From the NCBI GenBank assembly GCA_004340125.1, contig SLUK01000001.1, forward strand, positions 480,753 to 544,752: a DNA stretch of 64,000 bases, written 5' to 3'. The position numbers were made by a program, and so were the translations under genes. This DNA is from Harryflintia acetispora. GTDB lineage: Bacteria > Bacillota > Clostridia > Oscillospirales > Ruminococcaceae. Every line of letters starts with the position of its first letter. Positions within the stretch are counted from its first letter, which is position 1. Below, one piece after another: positions 16,331 through 25,372 of the stretch. The notes beneath the pieces were generated by a model, which worked only from the letters and a program-made list of their open reading frames with translations, was not told the DNA's origin and did not search any database.

Positions 16331-16371
16331 CAAGAGCCCCGGATGGTCATATTGACCATCCGGGGCTCTTG
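16331..16371. terminator. Long hairpin after feoB
   Basis: CAAGAGCCCCGGATGGTCA pairs perfectly with its complement (19 bp) across a 3-base loop. There is no strong T-run, but the stem is long; it probably ends the feo transcript. Confidence 0.7.
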
Positions 16372-16428
16372 GACATTGGTTAGAAAGTCTAATTTCCCCA
16401 AATGAAGTCGACAATTTTCGTCAATATA

Positions 16429-16456
16429 TTGACTGTATTTTCCAATGTGGTATAGT
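16429..16456 (+). promoter_or_regulatory. Promoter of the repeat surface protein gene
   Basis: TTGACT (16429-16434), 16 bases, then TATAGT (16451-16456). The expected start is about 30 bases before the ATG at 16494. Confidence 0.7.
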
Positions 16457-16493
16457 AAAGGGGAGGATAAGACAAAGAACTGAGGTGTGCTTT

Positions 16494-19190
16494 ATGTGTT
16501 TAAAAGGAAAGGTCAGCTTGCGGATCGTCAGCATGATTCTTTTTATGGCCGTTGTTTTGACGGGGCTGCCGTTTAGCGGGCCCTTTAGCGTGGTCGCCTA
16601 TGGAGCCTCGAGTACGATGGGGGAGTCCGATTACCCTATGGAGACGACAGTAACGCTTGACGGAAGGCCAGCATCTGGCGTAGAGGTGGAATTACACGCA
16701 ACCGAATGGTGGAATTATAGCGAATCCGCAGTGACAAACGCTCAAGGTAAGGCATCATTTGGAAGAAAACCTTCTTTGGACTCTGGAAAATATTACTTCA
16801 AAGTTGCCAAAACTGATAAGCATTCGGCATATGATGGAAAAGATAAGGCATTTTCACTTCCAGGAACAGTGCCCACAATAGAATTGACGCAGGGGTATAC
16901 TGTAGAGACAACGGTCACGCTCGACGGAAGGCCGATGCCTGATGTGTGGGTGAAGCTATATACGATTGACGCCAAAGACGATATAAGTTACGTAGAGCAG
17001 GTGAAGACAGATACCCAGGGAAAAATTTCATTTGGAAGACAACCTTCTCTAGTAGGGAAAAAATATTATTTTTTTATCCCTCAAACCACCTCTGAATACT
17101 CGGAATATGATGGAAAGGATAAAGCCTTTTCGCTCCCTGGAAAAGTGCCAACCATTGAACTGGATAAGGGCTGTGCTATAACGGCGACGGTCACAGTGGA
17201 CGGCATACCGCGTTCAGATGTTAAAGTAATTTTGAAGTATAATTACGATTATGAGGTGACATCTGATGCGAATGGAAAGGTGACCTTCAGTGGACTGCCG
17301 GCAAATACCAATGCTTATTTCAAGGTCGAGGCTGCTGATGACTATATGGCATATAAGAGCCCGGTGTTCAAGCTTGGGGTCAATCCTCCCGCGGTCATTC
17401 CGCTCAAGACGGGGAACCGGTTGTCTACTACCGTCACCTATATGGGTCAGCCGGTTAAAAACAAATGGGTCACGCTGCGCTGTATCCCCTTCGAGGCTTC
17501 AGATTGCGATATTTTAGCTATGACAGATGAAAATGGCGTGGCAGTATTTGAAAAGGTTCCGGACGGGGATTGCTATTTTATCGTCAAGGCATCTGAATCA
17601 GATGAATACGCCAATTATGATGGTAAGTTTTACGATAAAAGATTTACAGTTCCTGGTGACGAAATTCCCAGTATTGAGTTGGAAGAAGGTCATAAGATTT
17701 CATTCCAGGTATCTCTGGAAAATGGAAAAGAAATAAAGGACCTGAATATCAAGCTGTTTTACCGCCATCCCAGGGAGGTCAATTTTCGGATAGCACAGAA
17801 AAACCTGAGGGGCTCGCTGGGAACTAATCCAACGATAACCTTTAGCAATCTTTCAAAACTTGATAACTGTTATATTCAGATTGAAAGGGAAGAGGGACAA
17901 AACGCCCGATATTATGGCGACGAGCAAGGTGAGTTTTTCTCTATCCCCGGCAATGCTCCGGATATTGTTTTAAAAATTGGGGAAAGCGGGAGCGTCCGGG
18001 TAACAATGAATGGGCTACCTAGACAAGGCGTTTATGTAAGAATAAGAGGCACTAATGATATCGTTTCTTCTGTGACAAAAGATGACGGCATTGCTTCCTT
18101 CACCAATCTTTCCGTTAGTCAGAAAGCCTATTTGGTTGTTGGCCGAAAAAAAGGTGAGTTTGCCGCTTACAATGGGGCCAACAAAAACAAGGTGTTTTCT
18201 ACCACAGATGGCAAATATCCAGACATCGAGCTGGAGAAGGGGGGAGCTTTTACCGCAAGGTTTTTAGATCATGGGAAACCGTTGACAAATATAGAAGTAG
18301 ACTTGTATCAAATTGATGCAATGGATGAATACTGGAACGCCGGGGAAGAAAAAGTAAACCAAAGTGGAGTAGCGACTTTTACCAATATCGTACCAGGAGG
18401 GAATTACTATTTTGTCCTTTCTAGGGAAGACGATGATGGCTTTTGGATTCCTTTTTACGACGGCGAAGACCTCCCGAAATACACCCTCCCGGCCGATATC
18501 ACCATCGACATTGGTGACAATAGCGGCTCGTCGACGAGTTCGCGCAGAAAGGACAAGAACGACAACAGCGGGAACTGGAACCAGTCTTATACCGCGCCGA
18601 AGCTCGGCGGCAGCGCCCCTGCACCTATAAGCGGGCCGGTCAATACCGAGACCGCCGTCAACCTGACCAGGGAGGCGCTCAAGGTGGCCGGGCAGGCCGG
18701 AAACACTTCCGCTGTAGTTAAGTTCCGGAATGTCGGCGCAATGACGCTGGCCACGGCGCGGGCGATCGGGGAAGCGGCGGGAACCACGCCGGTCAAAATT
18801 CATGCCGACTCCACGCTGGGTGACGGTACCGTCGATGTGCGGCTGACCCTTAGCCCCGCGCAGATGACCAAGGATATCGACCTGTCCGCCTCTACGGTTT
18901 CCGAGCGCGCAAAATCCACCAAGGCGCTCTTTGGCAAATGGTTTAAAAACCGTTTGCAGGTAATCAGCTTCACGCAGCAAGGGAGCTTCGGCATGCCGGT
19001 CGAAATCGCGGTCAAGCCGGACAAGGAGCTGGATCAGAAGTCCCTTTACTTCTACCACTATGACAAAGAGACCAACTCTTATAAACAGATTCCCGCGCCC
19101 AATTATTGGATGGATGAAAACGGGTATCTGCACTTCACTACCTCCCTCGCAGGGGACGTTATCATCACGGATGCGCCGCTTCAAAAGTAA
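16494..19190 (+). CDS. Large secreted surface protein with seven tandem beta-sandwich-like repeats
   Basis: This ~898-residue protein begins with a signal peptide (residues about 1-38: basic start, long hydrophobic core, then VVAYGAS). About seven ~90-residue repeats follow (residues ~47-675), each opening with a pattern like TVTLDGRP(x)(x)V(x)V(x)L and closing with YDGKDKAFSLPG(x)VPTIEL, resembling CnaB/prealbumin-like folds. A Ser/Arg/Lys-rich linker (~676-715) leads to a ~180-residue C-terminal domain ending DENGYLHFTTSLAGDVIITD. I see no LPXTG, SLH, choline-binding or transmembrane anchor. TGAGG lies 8 bases before the ATG at 16494, preferred to the GTG at 16485. Function is probably adhesion or envelope structure, but this is inference. 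Confidence 0.85.
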   Translation: MCLKGKVSLRIVSMILFMAVVLTGLPFSGPFSVVAYGASSTMGESDYPMETTVTLDGRPASGVEVELHATEWWNYSESAVTNAQGKASFGRKPSLDSGKYYFKVAKTDKHSAYDGKDKAFSLPGTVPTIELTQGYTVETTVTLDGRPMPDVWVKLYTIDAKDDISYVEQVKTDTQGKISFGRQPSLVGKKYYFFIPQTTSEYSEYDGKDKAFSLPGKVPTIELDKGCAITATVTVDGIPRSDVKVILKYNYDYEVTSDANGKVTFSGLPANTNAYFKVEAADDYMAYKSPVFKLGVNPPAVIPLKTGNRLSTTVTYMGQPVKNKWVTLRCIPFEASDCDILAMTDENGVAVFEKVPDGDCYFIVKASESDEYANYDGKFYDKRFTVPGDEIPSIELEEGHKISFQVSLENGKEIKDLNIKLFYRHPREVNFRIAQKNLRGSLGTNPTITFSNLSKLDNCYIQIEREEGQNARYYGDEQGEFFSIPGNAPDIVLKIGESGSVRVTMNGLPRQGVYVRIRGTNDIVSSVTKDDGIASFTNLSVSQKAYLVVGRKKGEFAAYNGANKNKVFSTTDGKYPDIELEKGGAFTARFLDHGKPLTNIEVDLYQIDAMDEYWNAGEEKVNQSGVATFTNIVPGGNYYFVLSREDDDGFWIPFYDGEDLPKYTLPADITIDIGDNSGSSTSSRRKDKNDNSGNWNQSYTAPKLGGSAPAPISGPVNTETAVNLTREALKVAGQAGNTSAVVKFRNVGAMTLATARAIGEAAGTTPVKIHADSTLGDGTVDVRLTLSPAQMTKDIDLSASTVSERAKSTKALFGKWFKNRLQVISFTQQGSFGMPVEIAVKPDKELDQKSLYFYHYDKETNSYKQIPAPNYWMDENGYLHFTTSLAGDVIITDAPLQK
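16632..18519 (+). repeat. Tandem coding repeats, ~270 bp each, unusually AT-rich
   Basis: Seven diverged units encode the repeats of the surface protein. Units 1 and 2 are nearly identical at protein level; units 3 to 7 are more diverged. Base composition is clearly lower in GC than the flanking genes and than the gene's own 3' third (from about 18480), with many A/T-ending codons. Confidence 0.75.
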
Positions 19191-19213
19191 TAGCGGTCCC
19201 AATTGTTATGTCA

Positions 19214-19253
19214 GCCGCCCGGCCTTCCATTTGGAAGGCCGGGCGGTTTTTTG
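19214..19253 (+). terminator. Terminator after the repeat surface protein gene
   Basis: CCGCCCGGCCTTCC pairs with GGAAGGCCGGGCGG, followed by TTTTTTG. Confidence 0.9.
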
Positions 19254-19254
19254 C

Positions 19255-19282
19255 TTGCCAAACGGAGAAGGGATGCTATAAT
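19255..19282 (+). promoter_or_regulatory. Promoter of the M20 dipeptidase gene
   Basis: TTGCCA (19255-19260), 16 bases, then TATAAT (19277-19282), directly after the upstream terminator. Confidence 0.7.
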
Positions 19283-19383
19283 AGCCGGTAGACGGCCGGG
19301 GCAATACCAACATCCCGCCTTCTTGGTTTGCGCGCAGGCCTATGAAACAACAGCCGCAGTAACATCGCTTGAGGAGGATCACC

Positions 19384-20793
19384 ATGCTGGATCAGAAATT
19401 GCAAGAGCAGATCGACAGCTTTGTAGAAAAGAACCGGAATCAGATCGTGGAGACGGTGCGCGCATTGGTACAGATCGACAGCCTGCGCGGGGAACCGCTC
19501 CCCGGCGCGCCCTATGGGGCGGGCCCGAGACGGGCGCTGGACCGTGCGCTCGCCATCTGTAAGGAGCAGGGCCTCTCGGTCGCCGACCACGAGGGTTACT
19601 GCGGCAGCGCGGTGTTACCGGGGCAGGAGGGCGAGATCGCCCTGGCGGCCCATCTGGACATCGTGCCGGTGGGGGAGGGCTGGTCGGTGGATCCCTTCTC
19701 GGCCACCCTGCGCGACGGCTACATCGTCGGCCGGGGCGCGCGGGATAACAAGGGGGCCTTTGCCGCCGACCTGTACGCAATGCTCTGCCTGCGCGAGCTC
19801 GGCGTGCCGCTGCGCCACTCGCTGCGCCTCATCATGGGCTGCAACGAGGAAACCGGGATGAAGGATATGGAATATTACCTCTCCAAGAACAAGGCGCCCG
19901 ACTTCACCCTGGTGACCGATTGCAGCTTCCCGGTCTGCCACGGGGAAAAGGGCGGCTTCTCGGGGGACATTATTTTCCCGAAGCCCGCGCGGGTGCGTCG
20001 GGCCGGCGGGGGCGTGGCGCGAAACATCGTGCCCGCGCAGGCCAGCGCCGAGGTGGATTGCCAAGGCCTTGACAAGGAAAGAATCCTGGCCCTGGCCGGG
20101 GAGGCCGAAGGGATTTGCGCGAAAATGGAAGGGGACACCCTGACGGTCAGCGCCGAGGGGATCTCCTTTCATGCGGCCTTCCCCGAGGGATCCAAGAACG
20201 CCATCGGACACCTGCTTCGCTTTCTGTGCGGCGCCGGGCTGCTCGAGGGGGAGGACTTTGAGCGCGGGCGTTTCCTGGCGGATACACTTGAGCACTATTA
20301 CGGCGAGACGCTCGGGATCGCCTGCGCCGACGCCCAGACCGGTAAGCTGACCTGTGTGGGCGGCCTGCTCTTCGAGGAGAACGACGGGCTGCATTTGAAC
20401 CTCGACATCCGCTACCCCGTCACCGCCTCGGGCGGCGAGATCGGCAAAAAGATCGCCGCCGCCTGCAAGGAGCACGGCTGCTCCTTTGTGGTCACCAAGG
20501 ACGACGCGGGCACCTATGTCCCCGCCGAACACCCTGCGGTACAAACGCTCTGCCGGGTCTACCGGGAGCTCACCGGCAGCGAGCGCGCCCCCTATACCAT
20601 GGGCGGCGGGACCTACGCGCGCAAGTTCCCGAACGCCGTGGCCTTCGGGCCGGGCGACCCCGAGGAGAAGCTCCCCTACGAGCCGGGACGCGGGGATGCG
20701 CATCAGCCGGATGAGAGCCAGAATATCGGGATCCTGCTGCGCTCGATTAAAATTTATGTGGCGGCAATCCTCGAGCTCGACAAAATTTTATGA
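19384..20793 (+). CDS. M20 family dipeptidase (PepV/Sapep-like)
   Basis: This ~469-residue cytosolic metallopeptidase resembles PepV-type Xaa-His dipeptidases. Zinc-site motifs appear in order: AAHLDIVPVGEGW, GARDNKGAFAAD, CNEETGMKDM with the catalytic Glu-Glu, DCSFPVCHGEKG, and near the C-terminus MGGGTYARKFPNAVAFGPG with HQPDES. A lid domain lies in the middle. The bridging motif is RDN where most relatives have DD, but the metal-binding Asp is kept. GGAGG lies just before the ATG at 19384; an upstream in-frame start at 19369 lies over the ribosome-binding site and is not used. Single-gene unit with its own promoter. Confidence 0.9.
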   Translation: MLDQKLQEQIDSFVEKNRNQIVETVRALVQIDSLRGEPLPGAPYGAGPRRALDRALAICKEQGLSVADHEGYCGSAVLPGQEGEIALAAHLDIVPVGEGWSVDPFSATLRDGYIVGRGARDNKGAFAADLYAMLCLRELGVPLRHSLRLIMGCNEETGMKDMEYYLSKNKAPDFTLVTDCSFPVCHGEKGGFSGDIIFPKPARVRRAGGGVARNIVPAQASAEVDCQGLDKERILALAGEAEGICAKMEGDTLTVSAEGISFHAAFPEGSKNAIGHLLRFLCGAGLLEGEDFERGRFLADTLEHYYGETLGIACADAQTGKLTCVGGLLFEENDGLHLNLDIRYPVTASGGEIGKKIAAACKEHGCSFVVTKDDAGTYVPAEHPAVQTLCRVYRELTGSERAPYTMGGGTYARKFPNAVAFGPGDPEEKLPYEPGRGDAHQPDESQNIGILLRSIKIYVAAILELDKIL

Positions 20794-20809
20794 CGCCGGG
20801 TGTTATCGT

Positions 20810-20856
20810 TTGGGACGGAAGAAGCGCACAGCCTCTCTCGTCCCAATCTCTTTCTT
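20810..20856 (+). terminator. Weak terminator after the dipeptidase gene
   Basis: TTGGGACG pairs with CGTCCCAA across a long loop, followed by the pyrimidine tract TCTCTTTCTT. Confidence 0.5.
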
Positions 20857-20921
20857 ACACAAATCCGACATGGGATTTTCATCAAGAATTCACAAAATAG
20901 GGGATTTTCACTAAAATACCC

Positions 20922-20949
20922 TTTACAAATTTCAGATTTATGATATGAT
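20922..20949 (+). promoter_or_regulatory. Promoter of the URO-D/ABC operon
   Basis: TTTACA (20922-20927), 16 bases, then TATGAT (20944-20949). The 50 bases that follow contain TAATA and TATTA in inverted order (about 20961-20980), a possible operator for the GntR regulator encoded in the operon. Confidence 0.65.
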
Positions 20950-21006
20950 CTAGCTACGTGATAATATTAGAAGTATTATTAGAAACCTTATCAGAGGAGT
21001 GATCAT

Positions 21007-21969
21007 ATGAACGCAAGGGAACGCGTTCTGGCGGCGGTTGCCGGAAAACCGGTTGACCGGACGCCGGCAGGCTTCTGGCTGCACTTCACCGAGGACAAGC
21101 AGAACGGCGAGGCGGCGGTACAGGCGCACCTGGACTATTTTGAGAAGACCGGCACGGACATCATGAAAATCATGACCGAAAACCTGGTCCCGCACGACGT
21201 GCCGATCAAGACTGCCTCCGACTGGAAGAGCATAAAGCCTTTCACCAGAAACTCGAAGTTCATCACCGACCAGGTGGAGATCATCAAGCGGATTCTGGAT
21301 AAGGTCCACGATCAGGGGATCGTGCTGGCCACCATCCATGGAATTGTGGCCTCGGCCTGGCACGCGAGGGGCGGCCCGGCGGGCTATGAGACGGGAAGCA
21401 GCTTTCTGGCCGAGCATCTGCGCGAGAATCCCGAGGCGGTGTCCTACGGCTACCAGGTGATCGCCGAGGCGGTGGCCCTGCTGACCGAGGAGAGCTTAAA
21501 GGCCGGGGTGGACGGGATCTATTACGCCGCGCTGGGCGGCGAGAGCTACCTCTTTAACGACGAGGAGTTCGAGCGGTACATAAAACCCTGCGATCTGCGC
21601 ATCCTCGAAGCGGCGAAGAAGGTGCCCGCCTTCAATATCCTGCACGTCTGCAAGGACCGTCTCAACCTGGGCCGTTATACCGACTATCCCTGCGAGGTGG
21701 TCAACTGGGGCGTCTACGAGCAGAACCCCTCGCTGGAGGAGGGCAAGAAGCTCTTCCCGGGCAAGGTGCTCCTGGGCGGGCTGGACGATCGGGCCGGCGT
21801 GCTGGTCGACGGGCCGAAGGAGGCCATCGAGCAGGAGGTCTACTCGGTTCTCGACCGGATGGGGACCACCGGATTTTTGCTGGGCGCCGACTGCACCCTG
21901 CCCACCGAGATCCCCTACGCGCACATCCGCACCGCCGTCGAGGCGACCGGGAAGTACGCTTCCCGCTAG
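21007..21969 (+). CDS. Uroporphyrinogen decarboxylase (URO-D) family protein
   Basis: This 320-residue protein begins MNARERVLAAVAGKPVDRTPAGFW, characteristic of the URO-D superfamily branch that includes MtaA/CmuA-like methyltransferases rather than HemE. It is expected to be a cytosolic TIM barrel. Conserved segments include AGVDGIYYAALGG, FNILHVCKD with a His/Cys pair that could bind zinc, and LLGGLDDRA. No heme gene is nearby; it is the first gene of an operon with a sugar-type binding protein and permeases, where such URO-D relatives often occur. It may demethylate, or carry out another lyase step on, the imported compound. No corrinoid protein partner is in the window. Confidence 0.8.
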   Translation: MNARERVLAAVAGKPVDRTPAGFWLHFTEDKQNGEAAVQAHLDYFEKTGTDIMKIMTENLVPHDVPIKTASDWKSIKPFTRNSKFITDQVEIIKRILDKVHDQGIVLATIHGIVASAWHARGGPAGYETGSSFLAEHLRENPEAVSYGYQVIAEAVALLTEESLKAGVDGIYYAALGGESYLFNDEEFERYIKPCDLRILEAAKKVPAFNILHVCKDRLNLGRYTDYPCEVVNWGVYEQNPSLEEGKKLFPGKVLLGGLDDRAGVLVDGPKEAIEQEVYSVLDRMGTTGFLLGADCTLPTEIPYAHIRTAVEATGKYASR

Positions 21970-22036
21970 AAAGGTGAATAACGGCCGAGGGCCGTTCATT
22001 AGGAATAGACGTATAAGCATTTAGGAGGATTACCAC

Positions 22037-23476
22037 ATGAAAACAAGGTTGATTGCAACTCTGCTTGCCGCCTGCACACTGGCCTCCATCGCCGCCGGCT
22101 GCGGCGGCAGCGAGGCCCCGGCCGAGTCTTCCTCGGCCGCTCCCGAAAGCAGCGAGGCCGAAGCCCCCGCTTCCAGCGAGGCCGGGACCCCTGCCGCGGG
22201 CGGCACCTACTCCGGTACCACCAAGTATCCGGAAGGCAAGTTCGTCTTCTACGGCTACGGCCAGCCGCAGTTCATGCTCGAGCAGTACCAGCTCTGGTTC
22301 GACATGCACAAGGAGGCCACCGAGGGCGTTGAGATCGAGATGATCCAGTGCGAGGGTGGCGAGGATGCCCGTAAGAAGGTCACCCTCACCTACCAGTCCG
22401 GCGCGATGGACGAGATGCCCGACGTGGTGCAGACCGCGACCGCGCAGATGATGGACATGGCGAAAAACGGCATCCTGATGGATGTGACCGATTTCCTGCA
22501 GCCGCTGGAGCCCGAGATGCTCGACGGCGTGACCGGGGACGTGCAGTACGACGGCAAGATGTACGCGCTGCCCGATTCCTTCCGCCCGCAGCTGCTCTTC
22601 TACAACCAGGAAATCTTCGACCAGTATGAGATCGACCCCGCCCAGATGGACACCATGGAGGGCTACATCGAGGTCGGCCGCCAGCTCAAGGAGAAGAGCG
22701 GCGGGAAGGTTTACCTCTCCTTCGCTTCCCCGAGCCAGAAGACCTGGGCCTACTGGGGACGGCGCGGCCTCTGGCCGCAGGCCAAGGCGAGAATCTGGGA
22801 CGATGAGGGCAATGTCGTCTTCGGTTCGGACGAGGGCACCAAGCTGGCCGCCTCGACGCTGGACACCCTCTTCAAGGAGGACCTGCTGCTGCGCTCCCAG
22901 GTCATGCAGCCCCCGCTCTATGACTCGATCCGCAATGGCGAGGTCGCGACCTTCTACATCGGCGCCTTCTGGGATGAGTTCATCCGCAAGAACACCCCCG
23001 AGATCGCCGGCAAGTGGAGAATGATGACCGCGCCCAAGTACGAGGACATCGGCCTGCGCGGCGCGCCGGTCACGGGCATGATGGCGATCGTCAACAAGCC
23101 CGACGCCAAGTACGCCGACCTCTTCAAGGACATCTGGTATGACTATATGTTCACCGCCGAGTACCGCAACCAGCATGCGCAGAACATGGCCGACGAGGAC
23201 GGTCCGTGCTGGAACCCGATCTCCAAGGCGCTCTCCGAGGACCCGTTCTGGAAGTCTCCGGACCCGTTCTACGGCGACCAGTCCTTCAAGGAGATGGAGA
23301 CCGTGGGGCTCAAGGACGCGGCTCCCAACATGGTCGTGACCTCTTCGGACGCCGAGGCGGACACCATCATTTCCGACGAGCTCGACCGGTATATTGCGGG
23401 CGACCAGGATATGGATACGACCATCAAGAATATCGACGAGCAGCTCAAAGCCAAGATCGGCACCGCGAAAAACTAA
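22037..23476 (+). CDS. ABC transporter extracellular solute-binding lipoprotein (sugar-type)
   Basis: This 479-residue lipoprotein has a signal peptide with lipobox IAAGC (Cys22) and a long Ser/Ala/Glu-rich linker (about 26-58) before a family 1 solute-binding domain. Features such as KNGILMDVTDFLQPLEP, YDGKMYALPDSF and LLFYNQEIFDQYEIDP are typical of carbohydrate-binding proteins of the MalE class. AGGAGG precedes the ATG. The 147-base gap to the permease gene contains a strong hairpin that could raise the ratio of binding protein to permease. The ligand is unknown; the operon's other enzymes do not include a glycosidase, so it may not be a simple sugar. Confidence 0.92.
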   Translation: MKTRLIATLLAACTLASIAAGCGGSEAPAESSSAAPESSEAEAPASSEAGTPAAGGTYSGTTKYPEGKFVFYGYGQPQFMLEQYQLWFDMHKEATEGVEIEMIQCEGGEDARKKVTLTYQSGAMDEMPDVVQTATAQMMDMAKNGILMDVTDFLQPLEPEMLDGVTGDVQYDGKMYALPDSFRPQLLFYNQEIFDQYEIDPAQMDTMEGYIEVGRQLKEKSGGKVYLSFASPSQKTWAYWGRRGLWPQAKARIWDDEGNVVFGSDEGTKLAASTLDTLFKEDLLLRSQVMQPPLYDSIRNGEVATFYIGAFWDEFIRKNTPEIAGKWRMMTAPKYEDIGLRGAPVTGMMAIVNKPDAKYADLFKDIWYDYMFTAEYRNQHAQNMADEDGPCWNPISKALSEDPFWKSPDPFYGDQSFKEMETVGLKDAAPNMVVTSSDAEADTIISDELDRYIAGDQDMDTTIKNIDEQLKAKIGTAKN

Positions 23477-23541
23477 GCCTGCCCGCCGTAGCATGCGCGC
23501 CGCTGGGAAGCGGCCGCAGAAAAAGACAACGAACTGTCGGG

Positions 23542-23570
23542 GGAGGCTTGCATGCAAGCCTCCCTCTTTT
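23542..23570 (+). terminator. Intra-operon hairpin after the binding-protein gene
   Basis: A perfect palindrome (GGAGGCTTGCA and its complement) followed by CTCTTTTAT. As in maltose-type operons, such a hairpin can partly terminate or protect the upstream mRNA. Confidence 0.7.
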
Positions 23571-23623
23571 ATAAGGCACAAGTTTGGTTTCGCGGGTCTA
23601 AGACAGAAAGGCACGGTAACGTT

Positions 23624-24502
23624 ATGAAAAACTTTCAAAAGGGCTTTAAAAAGCATTTTAACGCCTACCTGTTCATCTCCCCGTTTTTCATCCTCTTTTT
23701 GGTGTTCCAGCTCTTCCCGATGATCTGGTCCCTGGTTTTAAGCTTTACCGAGTGGAACGGGCTGGGCCCCAAGGAGTTTGTGGGGGTGCAAAACTACGTC
23801 ATGCTCGCCAAGGACCCCACCTTCTGGACCACGGTGCAGAACACCTTCCTTTACTGGCTGGTGGCGATCGTCTTTGTGCTCTTCTTCGCCATGATGGTGG
23901 CGCTGCTGCTCAGCTATAAGCCGCTGCGCGCCAGGGGCTTCTTCAAGAGCATGACCTTCTTCCCCTATGTCTGCGCCACCGTGGCGGTGGGCCTCATCTT
24001 CAACATGCTCTTCGACTTCAACGCCGGGCTGATCAACGAGATTTTACGGATGATGGGCCTCGAGGGGGTCGCCTGGCTGACGAGCACCTCGCTGTCCAAG
24101 ATCCCGCCGATGATCCTCTACGTCTGGCGCAACACCCCGTGGTACACCATCATCATCATGTCGGGAATCCTCAACATCCCGGCGGACTACTATGAGGCGG
24201 CCACGGTGGACGGGGCGAACGTCTTCCAGAAATTTTTCAAGATCACCCTGCCGTGTCTTGGCGACATCCTCTTCTTCTGCTTCTTGACGCTGACGGTGGA
24301 GAGCTGGAAAATCTTCGCCGAGCCGTACGTCATGGTGGGCCCCGGCTCGTCGAACATGTCGATGTTCCAGTACATGTACCAGAACTCCTTTGTGATCTTC
24401 AAGATGGGCTACGCCTCGGCGATCGGCTACATCCTGACCATGATCCTGCTGGTGTTCTCGCTCATCCAGTTCTTCATCATGCGCCGCAACGGCGAAGCCT
24501 AA
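23624..24502 (+). CDS. Sugar-type ABC transporter permease (MalF-like)
   Basis: This ~292-residue inner-membrane permease begins MKNFQKGFKKHFNAYLFISPFF, typical of sugar permeases, and has about six transmembrane helices. The EAA loop that contacts the ATPase is visible at YEAATVDGANVFQKFFKITLP. The ATG at 23624 is chosen over upstream in-frame codons because it gives the usual N-terminus and has GAAAGG upstream. The partner permease follows after 18 bases. No ATPase gene is present in the operon, so a shared MsmK-type ATPase encoded elsewhere is likely. Confidence 0.93.
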   Translation: MKNFQKGFKKHFNAYLFISPFFILFLVFQLFPMIWSLVLSFTEWNGLGPKEFVGVQNYVMLAKDPTFWTTVQNTFLYWLVAIVFVLFFAMMVALLLSYKPLRARGFFKSMTFFPYVCATVAVGLIFNMLFDFNAGLINEILRMMGLEGVAWLTSTSLSKIPPMILYVWRNTPWYTIIIMSGILNIPADYYEAATVDGANVFQKFFKITLPCLGDILFFCFLTLTVESWKIFAEPYVMVGPGSSNMSMFQYMYQNSFVIFKMGYASAIGYILTMILLVFSLIQFFIMRRNGEA

Positions 24503-24520
24503 GGAAAGGGGGAAGAGAAA

Positions 24521-25360
24521 ATGGATTATACTTCTAAAAAGAAGCTGACGACCTTCTTCGTTTATTTCTGCCTGATCTTTATCGTAATCATCTCGATCTT
24601 TCCTGTTTTCTGGATGATCCTCACCTCGATCAAGCCGACCAGCGAGACCCTTTCGGGGCTGGAATCCTTGGTGGTACATAACCCGACGCTCGGCAACTAC
24701 AGCGCGGTCAACAAGATCGCCCCCATGCTTTACCCGACCATGAACAGCATCTTCGTCACCTTCTTCGGCACGGTGAGCACCCTCTTTTTCTGCTCGCTGG
24801 CGGGCTTTGCCTTTGCGAAGTTCCGTTTCCCCGGGAGGGACGCCCTGTTTTTGATGGTGCTCGTCACCCTGCTCATCCCGCAGGAGGTCGGCATTGTGCC
24901 GCTGTTCACCATCATGCGCTCGCTGCACCTGACCAACTCCCTCTGGTCGCTGATCATCCCCCGCGCGGCGACGGCGCTGGGCATCTTCTACATGCGCCAA
25001 TACTGCATGTCGGTGCCGGACGAGATCGTCGAGGCCGCCAGGATCGACGGCTGCCGCGACTTCACCATCTACACGCGGGTCATCCTGCCGATCATCAAGC
25101 CGGCGCTGGCCTCCTGGGCGTCGCTGACCATGATCTCGCGCTGGAACGATTTCTTCTGGCCGCTGATCTTCATGCGCACCCCCAAGAAGTACACCCTGAT
25201 GGTCACCATCTCCCTGCTGCCGGTGAGCGACGGCCTCTCGACCCCCTGGCCGGTCATCATGGCGGGCACCTCGATCGCGGTGCTGCCGATCATCATCCTT
25301 TACTTCCTGTTCCAGAAGTTCCAAAAGGCGGATTTGATGGCCGGCGCGGTCAAAGGTTAA
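24521..25360 (+). CDS. Sugar-type ABC transporter permease (MalG-like)
   Basis: This 279-residue membrane protein is the second permease. It has an N-terminal helix (LTTFFVYFCLIFIVIISIFPVFW region), about five further helices, and the EAA loop VEAARIDGCRDFTIYTRVILP. The C-terminus ends KADLMAGAVKG, the usual end of MalG-type permeases. Spacing to the upstream permease is 18 bases. It pairs with the MalF-like subunit to import the ligand of the lipoprotein encoded upstream. Confidence 0.94.
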   Translation: MDYTSKKKLTTFFVYFCLIFIVIISIFPVFWMILTSIKPTSETLSGLESLVVHNPTLGNYSAVNKIAPMLYPTMNSIFVTFFGTVSTLFFCSLAGFAFAKFRFPGRDALFLMVLVTLLIPQEVGIVPLFTIMRSLHLTNSLWSLIIPRAATALGIFYMRQYCMSVPDEIVEAARIDGCRDFTIYTRVILPIIKPALASWASLTMISRWNDFFWPLIFMRTPKKYTLMVTISLLPVSDGLSTPWPVIMAGTSIAVLPIIILYFLFQKFQKADLMAGAVKG

Positions 25361-25372
25361 AGAGAAGGGAAA

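Noticed and set aside
16494..19190. Sortase-anchored (LPXTG) surface protein
   Set aside because: No LPXTG-like motif, hydrophobic tail or positively charged end is present at the C-terminus.
21701..23656. 651-codon open frame antisense to the URO-D and binding-protein genes
   Set aside because: It lies opposite two well-supported genes, has no ribosome-binding site or recognisable domain, and is the expected shadow of GC-rich coding DNA.
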